Notes: generated by a model from the sequence alone, not told the origin. DNA of 64,000 bases from Diphasiastrum complanatum (GCA_029204225.1 CM055109.1:6669982-6733981), one strand, 5' to 3'. Counted from the stretch's first letter, positions 45,690 through 56,685 are shown. Translations and numbers: made by a program.

Positions 45690-46961
45690 TTGCAGCTTTG
45701 TACATTTAATCCAGTTGCCTCTCTTTGCTTGGCAAAGAGTGTCTTGTCGAGCGGTTTCGTGAGCAGATCTGCAATCATGTCTTCAGATTTTATATACTGG
45801 ACCTGGAGCTCTCCTTTGAGATCAAATCTCGAATGTGATGGTAGTTTAGAGGTACGTGCTTTGTCTTTGAATGGAATACACTCTGAGAGTCCATCATCAT
45901 CGTGCTTGGCCCTTCTTGTGATATCTCGATTGCCTCCAACATCTGCAGCCACACTACGTCATTCGCCACCTTTGAAACTGCGTCATATTCAGCTTCGCAA
46001 GAGGATTGAGCCACCAAAATTTGCTTTTTGCATATCCAGCTGATTGCAGCTCCGCACGCTATAGTACATCCTCCAGTAATGGATTGTTTTCATCTTTGCA
46101 GCTCGCCCAGTTTGCATCACTGTAGTGATGCAGCTCGAATCTTTTTTTTTTTCGTTTTCAGTTCTGTAGGTTAATCCCATATTCTGGGTACCCTTCAGAT
46201 ACTGTAGGATTCGTTTGGCCATTTGCCAATGTGTCAGGCCAAGATTGAAAGAGAATTGGCTCAAGGCGTAAACAGAAAAAGCCAGATCGGGTCTAGTAAA
46301 AATTGTGAGGTACATCAGACTACCGATTAAGTTTTGGTAGGGTATACCTGCCATCTTCTATTCTTCCTCTTTCATTTTTGGACAATCCTGCTTCGTGAGC
46401 TTGGCTCCAACTATCATTGGTGTGGCCTTGCCTTTGCAGTCCATCATGTGGTACTGCTTTAGCACTTTTCTGGCATATTCTGACTGACTCAAGTGCATAG
46501 TGCTCTTTGTTCGATCTCTTCTGATCTCTAGCCCAAGGCATTTCGTTGCTTCTCCAAGATCTGTGATTTCGTAGCTTTCAGAAATCTGACTCTTCGTGTC
46601 TTTGATCTGCATCAAGGAATTTTCTATCATCAATGAATCATCCACGAAAATGGTCAGTATCACAAAATCCTTTCCTACTCTTTTGATGTAGACTTTGCAG
46701 TCTGGTTGAGTAGGATTGAAGTCTAGAGACTTCAGAAGACCATCAAGCTTTTTATACCAGACTCGTGATGCTTGTTTTAGACCATAGATGCATCTCTACA
46801 ACCGACAAATATATTGTCGATTGTCGGGGTCTTCATAGCCTTCAGGCTGCTTCATGAAGATTTCCTCCTCTAGATCTCCGTGGAGAAAGGCTATTTTCAC
46901 ATCAATCTGGTGAATTTCCAGATTGTGTTGTGTGGCGTATGCAAGGAGTAGTCTTATGCTT
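45690..46961 (-). pseudogene. Copia RT (C-terminal) and RNase H
   Basis: RT part: FVILTIFVDDSLMIENS (FVDD catalytic pair kept), ISESYEITDLGEATKCLGLE, STMHLSQSEYARKVLKQYHM, PYQNLIGSLMYLTIFTRPDL. RNase H part: VAQSSCEAEYDAVSKVANDV (with catalytic Glu and Asp), MDSQSVFHSKTKHVPLNYHH, SEDMIADLLTKPLDKTLF. An LYGLKQA-type block is read near 46770. Several frameshifts, and one stop between KEEE and MAGIPYQ near 46357. Confidence 0.9.
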
Positions 46962-47610
46962 TGTGAAAAATACAGATCCTAAGTGGATCTAAACTCCAAG
47001 ATCATTGGCTTGAATGCTTGCACTCCAAACTACATAAGCTAGGAATTGGCAACACATTCTATGCTACCTAGAATGCAAAGAACTTGATCAAAAAGCATTT
47101 ATCACAAATGGAAACTTCCATAAACATCAAGTGCGGCCCAAAATAGCATTATACAGTCCATAATACATCAGCCTACCACTTTTGGAAAGCACCTAAGATC
47201 ATACACACAAAGCTTGAACTCAATCACTACACAATGCCAACAATGGAAGGAGAACCCAATAGAAAAATCTCTCATTAAGCAAATGAATACAATGGATCTG
47301 CTCCAACCTGTTTCTCCACGGCCTACCTGCTATATATAGCTGAGAGAGATGACTCTCTCTCTCCTCTCTCTAGACCCTCCTTACCTAAAATATGCCCTAT
47401 ATAGGTAAAATTGGCATATATGTCCAAAATACATGAAAATGGACTCATTTCGAAGGTCTTGAAGTTTGAAACTTCTTCATACTGAAAAAATACACTTACT
47501 AAAAATATCTAGACCTGTTTCACACGTGTGAAAAGTCAGATCCTAAACTATGTGCCATTTTTAGCAATTTTGGCCTAAAACTAGACAAGGAAATGTTGAC
47601 AATTTTCACA
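46962..47610 (-). repeat. 3' LTR of element D
   Basis: 649 bp, TGTGAAAAATAC to AATTTTCACA. It contains TTTCACACGTGTGAAA (47518-47533) and, on the minus strand, a GCTATATATAGC box near 47330, likely the TATA element. Confidence 0.95.
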
Positions 47611-47622
47611 CTCCCTCTTCAA
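47611..47622 (-). promoter_or_regulatory. Polypurine tract of element D
   Basis: TTGAAGAGGGAG on the minus strand, touching the 3' LTR. Confidence 0.85.
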
Positions 47623-47623
47623 C

Positions 47624-50600
47624 TTAACTTGCTAGTTTTACAACACTACTTTGTTCCAACTTAAGAATGATCTCCATCATCAGAATAGATCTCTTCTCAA
47701 GGATCCTAATATGTACAAAATAGGACACAACATAATTGATATAGATAATAGTGTCCATATAGGATGCTTCACTATTTCTTACATCAATTTTACATAGAAT
47801 CATAAAAATGGTACATGTAAAAGAACATAGAATCTCAATTAATGAATTCCTCCATGTATCCATCTCTGGTTTCTCTGTAAAATAGCAGCAAACAAGTTGT
47901 AAATGAAAGTGATCAACAAGTGTTTGCATGCCTCCTCCACATTTCACTATACATATAGTGAATGCAACATGTATCTCCATGAATGAACTTCCATCACCAC
48001 CTTGCCTTTGTAGATCTTCAATCCATGAAAGCCTTTGAGTGAATGAATGCCAAAAAGATGTGTTCCCTACTCCATTTGAATGACCAAAACCTGAACTTGA
48101 AATACTTGAAGTACCTCCACAAGATTTGCACACAACGCTTGATCCTACAATGTCAACAAGTTGCCAATTTGCCAACACTAGAATACTAGATCTTGAACTT
48201 TGTTCAAAAGAAAACATATTGACCACTTCAATACCTTTCAAGATCTGAATGAATTCATGTACTTGATCATACAAACCAGCAATGATAACTATTCCATCTC
48301 CAAGATCCAAAGGATGCAAAACTATGGAACTAGTTTTATTGAAATTTGACAATTTCAACACATTGACATAACAATGTTCATACATGAGATTAGGCAAGTG
48401 AGGTAGAGTAAGAAGACACTTCCTTGCAGCTCCAAAGACCTTACTTGAACCTTCAAGAACCTGTAAAAACAGATCCAAAATGCCTTGACCATTTGTCTCT
48501 TCTTTGATGCTTTTCACTAGCTTCGAATTGCCACTTGTCTCTTGGTGTTGATGAAGCAATCCAAGATCAACCTCTTGATCTTCCAATAAGACATCAAAGA
48601 TCTTGCATATGTGAACATCTTCAGATCTGAAACTCTGAAGATACTCCCTCTCAAACACATGATTAAGATCCCACAAGATCTCATCAATGCTCAAATTTGA
48701 CCCTTCACTATAGTTAGTGAAAACAATGCCACCATCATAAACCAAAAGATAGATTCCAACATTTCCATTTAACATGAAGTAGAGTAGGTGAAGATGAGTA
48801 TCAAACCTAATCAAAACAGCCCTCTTGAGTTCATAACAAACCTCAATAAGCTCACCAATGATATCTCCCTTGCCTTGAAGAAGTTGCCACTTGAGTTGCT
48901 CCATGTAGTCTTCTTCAACCAACCTTTTGCCATTTTGACCATGAATGAACAATCCACCACAATCATAGAATGCTTTGAGTTGATGAAGAGATGTTAGATC
49001 CATGCTTTGGATCTTCCCAAGAACCACTCTTCCATTGCCCTTTCCTTCACAAGACTCCCTCTTAATGCTAGCACCACAAAAGTTAGAAACCTCCCTCTTG
49101 ATAGTTGCACCATAAGAAGTAGAAGACTCTTGAATATTAGAAGCCAAGAAAAGAATCCTTAGTACCTTCAACATAAGAGTGATTGAAGTACTCTCTCTTT
49201 TCAAACATGAACTTCTACTCAATGATTTAGGTAATGAGTCATATGATAATGATTCTTCCTCACTATCGTTCATAAAAACATCATTCAAAGTACATCCTAC
49301 TTTGAACACTTCACATACTTCTCTTCCTTTTGACTTGTGATCTCCCTCACCAAGTCTCATGATAGAAACCTTTGATCTACTCTTTTTATGAAGAAATGTG
49401 ACACCACTTGTTGCACAAATGACTTTATCACAAAAAGATGTAAAAGAACCATTTCCTTCAAGCATGCTCAAAGCACCATCATCTTTTCCCACATGATTAC
49501 ATACATCAATATGAAAAGAATTAGAAGAACAACCATCTTCTTGCAAAGAATGACACTTAGCATCTCCATCTTTTTCCATATGAACAAACAAGTCATTAGC
49601 AACAATCACTTCCAAAGAAGAATCTTCATCAACTCCATTGATGAAGTTAGCTCCTTCCTTACCTTTTCCATTTTTGCACTTGCCATCTAGCACCATTGAA
49701 GAACCACCAAGCCTTGGAAGTCCATGAGTAGAAGAGTACAAACATGATGCTAATTTAGCTCCACATGACTCCATATGACTAGTAGGTAACACTAGTGCAT
49801 CTTCAAGATCCAATGGATCCAAAAAATTGACCATAGATTCACCAAAGCTTGCCAAGTTAGCACAACAATTATCATCTCCAAGAAGTACATTAGATCTCAA
49901 CCTAGATCTAGCATTTTGTTTCTTATGGCATTCATTTGCAAAATGTCCTTTTATCCCACAATAAAAGCACTTGAACTTTGACTTATTGTTCTTAGTAGAA
50001 GAGGAAGAGGAAGAGTGATCATCATGATCAAAGTTACCACCTTTGGACCATTTCCCTTTGCCTTTACCTTTGCCCTTGAATTTGCCTTTTGTGAAGAAAG
50101 CCTCTTCACTTCCACCTTGCAAGGATGCACCATCAAGCTTTGATTGCAACCTATGTTCTTCAGCCAATAAGATTTCTTGCAAGTCAACCACACTTGGCAA
50201 GGCTCTTTGAATGGCAAAACTTTGCACAAGGTTAGCATGTTCATTTAGCAAACCATTCAACATAACTTGGACTATTTCACCATCTTTTATGTTCTCATCA
50301 ATGCATGCTAAATCATCACTTAGGGACTTAACTCTCAAGATAAATGCATGAGCACTTTCACCCTCTCTTTGCCTACTAGAAAATATTTGTCTCCTTAGGG
50401 TCAATACCCTAGATGTGGACTTTGATTCAAAGAGCTTCTTTAAGGCATTCCATGCCTCACTTGCACTTTGACACTTTCCAACTTCCTTGAGAAGTTCATT
50501 TGTAACATTCATTTTAATGATATGAAGAGCCCTTTTGGCCTTCTTATCAAACCTTTGTTGCTCTTGAAGTGTGAGAGGTCTCTCTTCAATTTCTGCAACT

Positions 50601-50716
50601 ATGTCCATGAGTTCATTCAACTCAAGTAAGGACTCCATCCTCACTTTCCAAGTAGAGTAGTTTGATGAACTCAACCTTTCACTAGACTCTAGCATGATCC
50701 CACCATTGGAAGCCAT
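47624..50716 (-). CDS. Gag fused to long non-Pol region (1,030 aa)
   Basis: Uninterrupted frame from MASNGGIMLESSERL to VVKLAS. Residues 1 to about 210: UBN2-type Gag (MIKMNVTNELLKEVGKCQ, VLTLRRQIFSSRQREGES, VMLNGLLNEHANLVQSFA, LPSVVDLQEILLAEEHR). About 215-248: Lys/Gly linker and Ser run. 250-263: zinc knuckle CFYCGIKGHFANEC. After KKQ the frame jumps to NARSRLRSN, precisely skipping the protease present in element B. Residues 267-1030 are not Pol: DLEDALVLPTSHMESCGAKL, FKVGCTLNDVFMNDSEEES, GAARKC, KIDVRNSEASYMDT. A segment at about 650-720 (VCYELKRA, LNGNVGIYLLVYDGGIVFTN) looks like copia RT around the YVDD box with the aspartates gone, so part may be transformed RT. The frame ends 3 bp from the polypurine tract. 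Start chosen by match to relatives. Role unknown beyond Gag. Confidence 0.85.
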   Translation of the reverse strand: MASNGGIMLESSERLSSSNYSTWKVRMESLLELNELMDIVAEIEERPLTLQEQQRFDKKAKRALHIIKMNVTNELLKEVGKCQSASEAWNALKKLFESKSTSRVLTLRRQIFSSRQREGESAHAFILRVKSLSDDLACIDENIKDGEIVQVMLNGLLNEHANLVQSFAIQRALPSVVDLQEILLAEEHRLQSKLDGASLQGGSEEAFFTKGKFKGKGKGKGKWSKGGNFDHDDHSSSSSSTKNNKSKFKCFYCGIKGHFANECHKKQNARSRLRSNVLLGDDNCCANLASFGESMVNFLDPLDLEDALVLPTSHMESCGAKLASCLYSSTHGLPRLGGSSMVLDGKCKNGKGKEGANFINGVDEDSSLEVIVANDLFVHMEKDGDAKCHSLQEDGCSSNSFHIDVCNHVGKDDGALSMLEGNGSFTSFCDKVICATSGVTFLHKKSRSKVSIMRLGEGDHKSKGREVCEVFKVGCTLNDVFMNDSEEESLSYDSLPKSLSRSSCLKRESTSITLMLKVLRILFLASNIQESSTSYGATIKREVSNFCGASIKRESCEGKGNGRVVLGKIQSMDLTSLHQLKAFYDCGGLFIHGQNGKRLVEEDYMEQLKWQLLQGKGDIIGELIEVCYELKRAVLIRFDTHLHLLYFMLNGNVGIYLLVYDGGIVFTNYSEGSNLSIDEILWDLNHVFEREYLQSFRSEDVHICKIFDVLLEDQEVDLGLLHQHQETSGNSKLVKSIKEETNGQGILDLFLQVLEGSSKVFGAARKCLLTLPHLPNLMYEHCYVNVLKLSNFNKTSSIVLHPLDLGDGIVIIAGLYDQVHEFIQILKGIEVVNMFSFEQSSRSSILVLANWQLVDIVGSSVVCKSCGGTSSISSSGFGHSNGVGNTSFWHSFTQRLSWIEDLQRQGGDGSSFMEIHVAFTICIVKCGGGMQTLVDHFHLQLVCCYFTEKPEMDTWRNSLIEILCSFTCTIFMILCKIDVRNSEASYMDTIIYINYVVSYFVHIRILEKRSILMMEIILKLEQSSVVKLAS

Positions 50717-51876
50717 GATTCTAATGTTTCTTCAACTTTTAGGTTCTGTCCTAAAGCACTTAGCACTCACTTTTCTCTCAACAAATGATAGATAAAGAGA
50801 TCTATGAAGATTTAGGACCCTAAAACACTTCTATCTTGAACCTAGATGGTTTCCAAGCATAGAAAGGAAGATTGAAACACATGCAACACTTTGCACACAC
50901 TAAGAATGGATTACAAAATCAAACCAACCTGAACACACTCTTGCTTAAGCTCTCAAACTTTCCAGCAAGTGACCAAATCAAGTTATGGTGTGAAGAGTTA
51001 CTTGCATTCTTAGAAAATACCCAAAACTAGGATGCCAAAATTACCTAGTAATGAACAAACTTGATCAACATATGATCACCACACCAAGATATTGATTCAA
51101 CCTGTAAAACCACATGTAAACCACACTTCTAAAAGTTTATAAACTCCAGCAAGTGATAAATACAAGATTTAGAGGTGAATGAATGAGCACACTTAGTGAA
51201 TCACAAGACTAGCTTCACTATCTTGTCAAAATTTGGTGTTTAGATGTAGATCTAAGATCACTTCACATGAGAATGTTCCTCAACCTGTTAAGAACCTGAA
51301 AACACACTTGCATAATGGTTAACACCTTCCAGCAAATTCTCCAATCAAATTACATAAGGAGAGTTACTTACATGCTCAACAAAGTACACCAAAAATTATG
51401 CCAAAATTGATGACAATCTTTACAATATGCTCTTCACAATGGAGCTTACAATATGTTCACCCAAAAAAGAGGATCTTTCATCCAAATGGGAGCTTTGCTC
51501 AGCCTTTAGGAGAATTACAACTCACTCAAAAGAGCATTTGTCATCCACTTAAGGAGAAGTTTCATCCACTTAAGGAGAGTGTTCATCCAAGAATGGAGAT
51601 TGTCAACAATAGGATTGAAAAGAACATTGTTAGTATTGAATATGCACAAGCCTCACAATCACAAATGATTAGGTGTTATGATCTGATCCAAAATAGTTTC
51701 TTTTCAGCCTCTGATCTTCAATAGACCTGAAATATGCTTTTGATCCACAAGTTCAACTCACAAAACAAAGGTTAGTAAGATTTGATCAACAAAGCAATGC
51801 AAAATCATGCTAGAACTTGATCAAACATCCAAATATCACCAAAAATGGAATACTTACTGTAAATAGAAGCCAACCA
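50717..51876 (-). other. Untranslated leader of element D
   Basis: 1.16 kb between primer site and Gag start, alignable with 8404-9539. Direct repeats TCATCCACTTAAGGAGA(A/G) near 51541-51580. No conserved frame; the plus-strand open frame 51398-51724 is chance. Confidence 0.8.
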
Positions 51877-51888
51877 GCTCTGATACCA
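51877..51888 (-). promoter_or_regulatory. tRNA-iMet primer binding site of element D
   Basis: Plus strand GCTCTGATACCA, minus strand TGGTATCAGAGC, exact copia site touching the 5' LTR. Confidence 0.95.
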
Positions 51889-52535
51889 TGTGAAAAATAC
51901 AGATCCTAAGTGGATCTAAACTCCAAGATCATTGGCTTGAATGCTTGCACTCCAAACTACATAAGCTAGGAATTGGCAACACATTCTATGCTACCTAGAA
52001 TGCAAAGAACTTGATCAAAAAGCATTTATCACAAATGGAAACTTCCATAAACATCAAGTGCGGCCCAAAATAGCATTATACAGTCCATAATACATCAGCC
52101 TACCACTTTTGGAAAGCACCTAAGATCATACACACAAAGCTTGAACTCAATCACTACACAATGCCAACAATGGAAGGAGAACCCAATAGAAAAATCTCTC
52201 ATTAAGCAAATGAATACAATGGATCTGCTCCAACCTGTTTCTCCACGGCCTACCTGCTATATATAGCTGAGAGAGATGACTCTCTCTCCTCTCTCTAGAC
52301 CCTCCTTACCTAAAATATGCCCTATATAGGTAAAATTGGCATATATGTCCAAAATACATGAAAATGGACTCATTTCGAAGGTCTTGAAGTTTGACACTTC
52401 TTCATACTGAAAAAATACACTTACTAAAAATATCTAGACCTGTTTCACACGTGTGAAAAGTCAGATCCTAAACTATGTGCCATTTTTAGCAATTTTGGCC
52501 TAAAACTAGACAAGGAAATGTTGACAATTTTCACA
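51889..52535 (-). repeat. 5' LTR of element D
   Basis: 647 bp, nearly identical to 46962-47610. TTTCACACGTGTGAAA at 52443-52458. Confidence 0.95.
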
Positions 52536-52540
52536 TGCTT

Positions 52541-53960
52541 GTCATCTTGACCATGGGTGAATATGTGTTGAAATAATCAACACCATATCTCTATGTGTAG
52601 CCCTTCACGACAAGCCTTGCTTTGTAGCAGCCAATGGTACCATCTAATTTCATCTTTTTCTTATACACCCACTTGCAGTCGACTATTTTTCTATTTTTTG
52701 AAGTGGCTTTAATGCCCATGCCTCATTTAGCCTCATCGACTCGATCTCCTCTGACATTGCCTGCTTCCAGAATTCTCCCTATGGACTCTAGATAGCTTCT
52801 TGGTATGTTGCTGGCTCTTCAGTGAAGCTGCAGTAATCGAACTGCGTGTCTTCTCTCCATTGAAGATTGTCAGAGTAGCAGTCTGGAGGTCTTCTTTGTC
52901 TCGTTGACCTTCTAGGTTCGTTTCGTCGCTGTTCAAACGTTTCTTGTTCGTGGGGTTGATCTTTCGCTTCCTGCTACTTTGGAGTCTGTGGCTCTGCATT
53001 CGGATTTGATGTCTGTCCTCGATCTCCCTCTTGAATGGGCAGCAGTGTGAAGATCTCATGGCCTCTTTCGTCTTTCAGTCTAGGGAATGTGGACTCATCG
53101 AACTTCACATCTCTGCTCGAAACAACCTTCTTCATGGTTGGGTTGTAGAGCCTGTACACATGTGTTCTGTTCGAGAGCCGACCATGATTGTTTGTTTAGA
53201 TTTGTCATCAAGCTTGTTTCTTTTTTCTTTTGGAATGTGCTTGTATGCTGCACATCCAAACACTCGTACGCATGACAGATCAGGCTTTCTGCCTGTCCAC
53301 ATTTCGTATGGTATTTTGTTTTCCAATGCTGTCGTTGTAGCTCTGTTCTGCAGGTGTACAGTTGCAGCTATTGCCTCAGCCCAGAATTGACCTGGCAATT
53401 GAGTCTGTGCCATCATGCATCTGGCTCCTTCGACTAGTGTTCTGTTTCTTCTTTCTGCAACACCATTGTATTCTGGTGTGTATGCAGAGTGAACTGGTGT
53501 TCGATCCCCTATTCTTCATAGAATTTTGAGAATTCTTTGTTGTTGTACTCACCTCCATTGTCAGATCTAAGGATCTGTATCTTTTTCGAGGTGTGTCGCT
53601 CTGCAAATGCCACAAAGTTCTTGAAGGAATCAAACACTTTGGATTTCTTCCTTAAGTAGTAGATCGTGGTCATCCGGATGTAATCATCTATGAACGTCAG
53701 AAAGTATCTTGAACCTGAGAGCAATCTGTCTTCATCGGTCCATAGACATCAGAGTGAACGAGTTCAAGAACTTCCTTGGCTATTCTCCTCTCATGCATGA
53801 ATGGATTTCGATGTTGCTTGCCTTTTTGACAGGCTTCGCAGAAGTCAGTTTCGACTCTTGAAATCTTGAGAGCTGTGACTACGTGTTTTCTGCTCATGTC
53901 ACACAAGCTCCGCATGTTCAGATGATACATTCTCCTATGCCAAAGCTGATCTTCATTTTT
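52541..53960 (-). pseudogene. Copia integrase and RT start of the host element
   Basis: Integrase pieces on the minus strand: ETDFCEACQKGKQHRNPF (zinc-binding end, near 53830), ELVHSDVYGPM, YFLTFIDDYIRMTTIYYL (first Asp), ILRSDNGGEYNNKEF (second Asp, near 53560). The Glu block is broken by frameshifts near 53440-53520. ATVHLQNRATTTALENKIPY, KPDLSCVRVFGCAAYKHIPK and VVSSRDVKFDEST follow. RT begins near 52720 and continues at 46961 once element D is removed. Confidence 0.88.
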
Positions 53961-54002
53961 TGATGCATTTAATATGCTATCAGAGTTGCTGATTATCTTG
54001 TC

Positions 54003-54400
54003 CTAGTAGAGGTTTCCTTCTCTGCATCTGACCGTCAACAACTTATTTGTCATCTTTTCGATCATGCGGCAAGTGTTGTCGTCGAACAAAACTCGAATGT
54101 CAAGATCTGCCATCTTGGAGACGAATAGCAGATTTTCTAAGTGAGGGCACATAGAGTACTCCCGGCAGCTCTGCTTGGCCTGACAGTGTTCGCAGCTGTA
54201 GAGTGTCAACGCCTTTGACATCGTGTCTGCTCCCATCACCTAGAATCACTGCTCTATTGTTTTTGAGCTCTCTGAAGTCGATCAAGATCTTCTTGTTGCA
54301 GGTTATGTGAGATGTTGCTCCTGATTCAATGACTACATCGTAGTCGTGTTCAGTGTAGCTCATTGAAGCTTCATCGAGTATTGTGAAAGCTTCATCACCT
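54003..54400 (-). pseudogene. Copia protease with altered active site
   Basis: YDVVIESGATSHITCNKK carries Glu-Ser-Gly where the catalytic Asp-Ser-Gly should be. AVILGDGSRHDVKGVDTLQL and LPGVLYVPSLRKSAI follow in the usual order. The Asp-to-Glu change would be expected to inactivate it. A frame change follows near 54110. Confidence 0.85.
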
Positions 54401-54439
54401 CTATCAACATCCTTTGATGACTCTACAACATTAGCTTTT

Positions 54440-55260
54440 TCAACTTTGTTCTTTCTTTTTGGGTTGAATCTGCAATCGTATACAGAATGCCCTTTCTTCT
54501 TGCAGTGCATGCAAGGTATTGTTGGATTGAACTAGCATTTGTTGGTCGTATGGCCTAGTTTGTGGCAGTGATCGTAGGAAGAAGATTGTTGATTCAAGGA
54601 CTTCGTCTTCTCGAATCTTGGCTTGTTCTTGTTTTTCTTCTTTTCTTTTGTGAAGAGAGCCTTATCTTGATCACTGCTTCCCTCTCCTTCATCTCTCATC
54701 AATCTCTCATCAGCGACAAGACTGACTGCTTTGTCAAATGTCATATCTAGTAGACTCAATATGAGCATTCTCAGCGGCTGACAGGACGTCGGTAGAGATT
54801 TCATGAAGTACATCAGCTGTTGTGGTGCTGGGACCTGGTGCTCCTGTCTTGATGCAGTGAGTTGAGCGAAGATCATTATGATCTTCTCAACATGCTGATC
54901 CAGTTGGTCGCCATCCCATCGTATGGATTGCAACTGATTGTGAAGGTGCATGACTGAAGCTGCAGTCCTCACTTTATACTTCTGCTTTAATCTTTTCAAC
55001 GCTGCATGGCTGCTTTCGCAGTCTTCAATCTGCATGAGTAGATCCTCATTTATGGACAAAACGATGATCGCCATTGCGCGCTCATCTTTTATGATCCATT
55101 CAGCTCTCCTCGGGTCTCCCTCTGGAGGCTACACCTCTGAGAGTTCGGTCACTGACCAGATGCCTTCGCCCTTCAGAAGTGTTTTGATTTTGAATTTCCA
55201 GATTATGTAATTGGCGCCATCAAGACTGATTGCTACTCTTGTCTGGATTGTTGTAGCCAT
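54440..55260 (-). pseudogene. Copia Gag with two zinc knuckles
   Basis: ATG at 55258-55260 (MATTIQTRVAISLDGANYII), TAG at 55129-55131, then open from 55074: MQIEDCESSHAALKRLKQKY, MHLHNQLQSIRWDGDQLDQH, LPTSCQPLRMLILSL. Two knuckles: YDHCHKLGHTTNKC (first Cys changed to Tyr) and CMHCKKKGHSVYDC (complete, near 54480), separated by a TAG near 54531. Confidence 0.88.
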
Positions 55261-55310
55261 ATTGTGTTGTCTATAAGAATTGCTGGGATATCAGTAGTGA
55301 TAACCTGTGG

Positions 55311-55322
55311 GCTCTGATACCA
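55311..55322 (-). promoter_or_regulatory. tRNA-iMet primer binding site of host element
   Basis: GCTCTGATACCA touching the LTR start TGTTGCGGAATTG. Confidence 0.9.
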
Positions 55323-55750
55323 TGTTGCGGAATTGAAAAACTGTTGGGTTCGGTTTTGCAAAGGCGAAACTGATCCGTTTTTGTTTTCGTTTTCGTATTC
55401 GCGAACAATTTTGTGTCTTTAAATTTTCTTTTGCGCGGAAGCTTTTACAAGAACCTAGACACTCGACTGCACATCACAGAACACATTTTATTCTAGCAAT
55501 CAAGATAGACAACACAAGACAAGGAGATACACGAAAATAGAACGACCGTATTATCGGTTTAAGTTTTAGAGCGAGGTCATCAGTGTCTCGCTCGTTGGCG
55601 GCCTGATGCTCTACTCTTTCGTTGTGTTTAGCTCGTTGGCAAACTTTCATGCACAACTCTAGTTTTTTTTTCTTTTCTGCTCTACTCGCTACTTCTCTCT
55701 CTCTGTCTCTTACAGATATTCTGTCTATTCTCTTCTCTTCACTGCACTTT
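55323..55750 (-). repeat. Truncated 5' LTR of host copia element
   Basis: Aligns with 44809-45265 and then diverges near 55750, so the outer ~430 bp, including the expected promoter part, are missing. The shared part is visibly diverged, so insertion is older than element D. Confidence 0.8.
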
Positions 55751-56593
55751 TTACTCATGATATTGACAAAATTAGAGTCACCTAACTTGGCAATGACCAC
55801 TTGTTGCGACATGGATACAACTGATAATATGTGTAGACACTTGGAGTTCCCACAATAATGTCCTTGTTCTAACATGGTTGTTGTTGTGGATGGATGCAGG
55901 TGAGCATATCCTCCTCAACTCGGAGCTTTTGCTAGTTGTTAGGTTTGGTCAATATGATATCTGTGACTGTGATGACTCTATACGAATTTGATTTACTTTA
56001 AAATTTGTATGTTTGATTTTGTGGTGATAATGTGCAGTTTTGTTTAGATTTGTTAAGTTAAAAAACACACACACACACAAAACATTTTAATCATTGTTTG
56101 TATGTTTTTTTTCCTATTGGACGTTTAGCGGTACATCGTTGTTTATACCATGTAAATAGATCTAATACATCTAGATTAGTTGAATAAGTGTAAGGGATTT
56201 TGCACCTTGCATTTGTAAGTCCAACCTAGTGATCACATTGTTATCTCATTGAATCAATAGCAATAAAATTGACTTGTAGGCCATTTTTTGGAGTAAAATC
56301 AATTAGATGCATAAAAGTCAAGCTAGTAAATAAGGGGTCTCCCACCATTTTTAGAATTCAAATAGTATGGGAGGTAGAAATTGGCCAAAAGTAATTGAGG
56401 CAAGTGCCCATTCTCCACTATAAATAGTCGCACCATGTACTTTATTTTTATGTTCAATCAAAGAAAGTTGGATACTCTACCATTTTGGCAATGGCTGTTC
56501 TTGCTTCTCCTCTTCCTCCATCTCTCTCATGTTCATTGTTATCTTTCTATTATTTGCTTTTGCTAATTGTTGGATTTGAATATTATTGCTAAC

Positions 56594-56596
<3 letters not shown>
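55751..56596. other. No gene; promoter-like segment
   Basis: Nothing coding. 56400-56590 resembles 27890-28080 (CTATAAA box, then GTACTTTATTTTTATGTTCA against GTACCTTATTTTCATGTTCA, then a CT-rich stretch), so it belongs to a dispersed repeat, perhaps an LTR promoter region. Confidence 0.45.

Positions 56597-56685
<89 letters not shown>
56597..56685 (+). repeat. Compound (GT)n(GA)n microsatellite
   Basis: About 14 GT units followed by about 30 GA units. Minus-strand open frame of Leu-Ser and His-Thr repeats is an artefact. Confidence 0.97.

Larger units (their letters stand above)
46962..52535 (-). mobile_element. Element D: recent pol-less copia derivative
   Basis: 5,574 bp, bounded by two LTRs (46962-47610 and 51889-52535) and flanked on both sides by TGCTT (46957-46961 and 52536-52540), the 5-bp target duplication. 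Perfect primer site and polypurine tract. By eye the LTRs differ by one substitution (A/C at 47471) and one CT-unit indel, so insertion is recent. The only long gene is the 1,030-codon frame. There is no protease, integrase, RT motif YVDD or RNase H. It must have been mobilised in trans. Confidence 0.95.
44809..55750 (-). mobile_element. Complete but decayed copia element hosting element D
   Basis: Minus strand. 3' LTR on the left (44809-45675), RNase H and RT (45690-46961 and 52541-52720), integrase (about 52720-53960), protease (about 54010-54400), zinc knuckles and Gag (about 54440-55260), primer site (55311-55322), 5' LTR partly lost (55323 to about 55750). Element D splits RT. It is a different copia lineage from A-D: other LTR, double zinc knuckle. 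Many frameshifts. Confidence 0.9.

Noticed and set aside
49388-49690. Plus-strand frame opposite the element D gene
   Set aside because: Shadow of the 1,030-codon frame; no independent motif.
51398-51724. Plus-strand frame within the element D leader (108 codons)
   Set aside because: It lies antisense in an LTR-element leader. The equivalent place in element B (8556-8930) is alignable as nucleotide sequence, which explains the shared residues.
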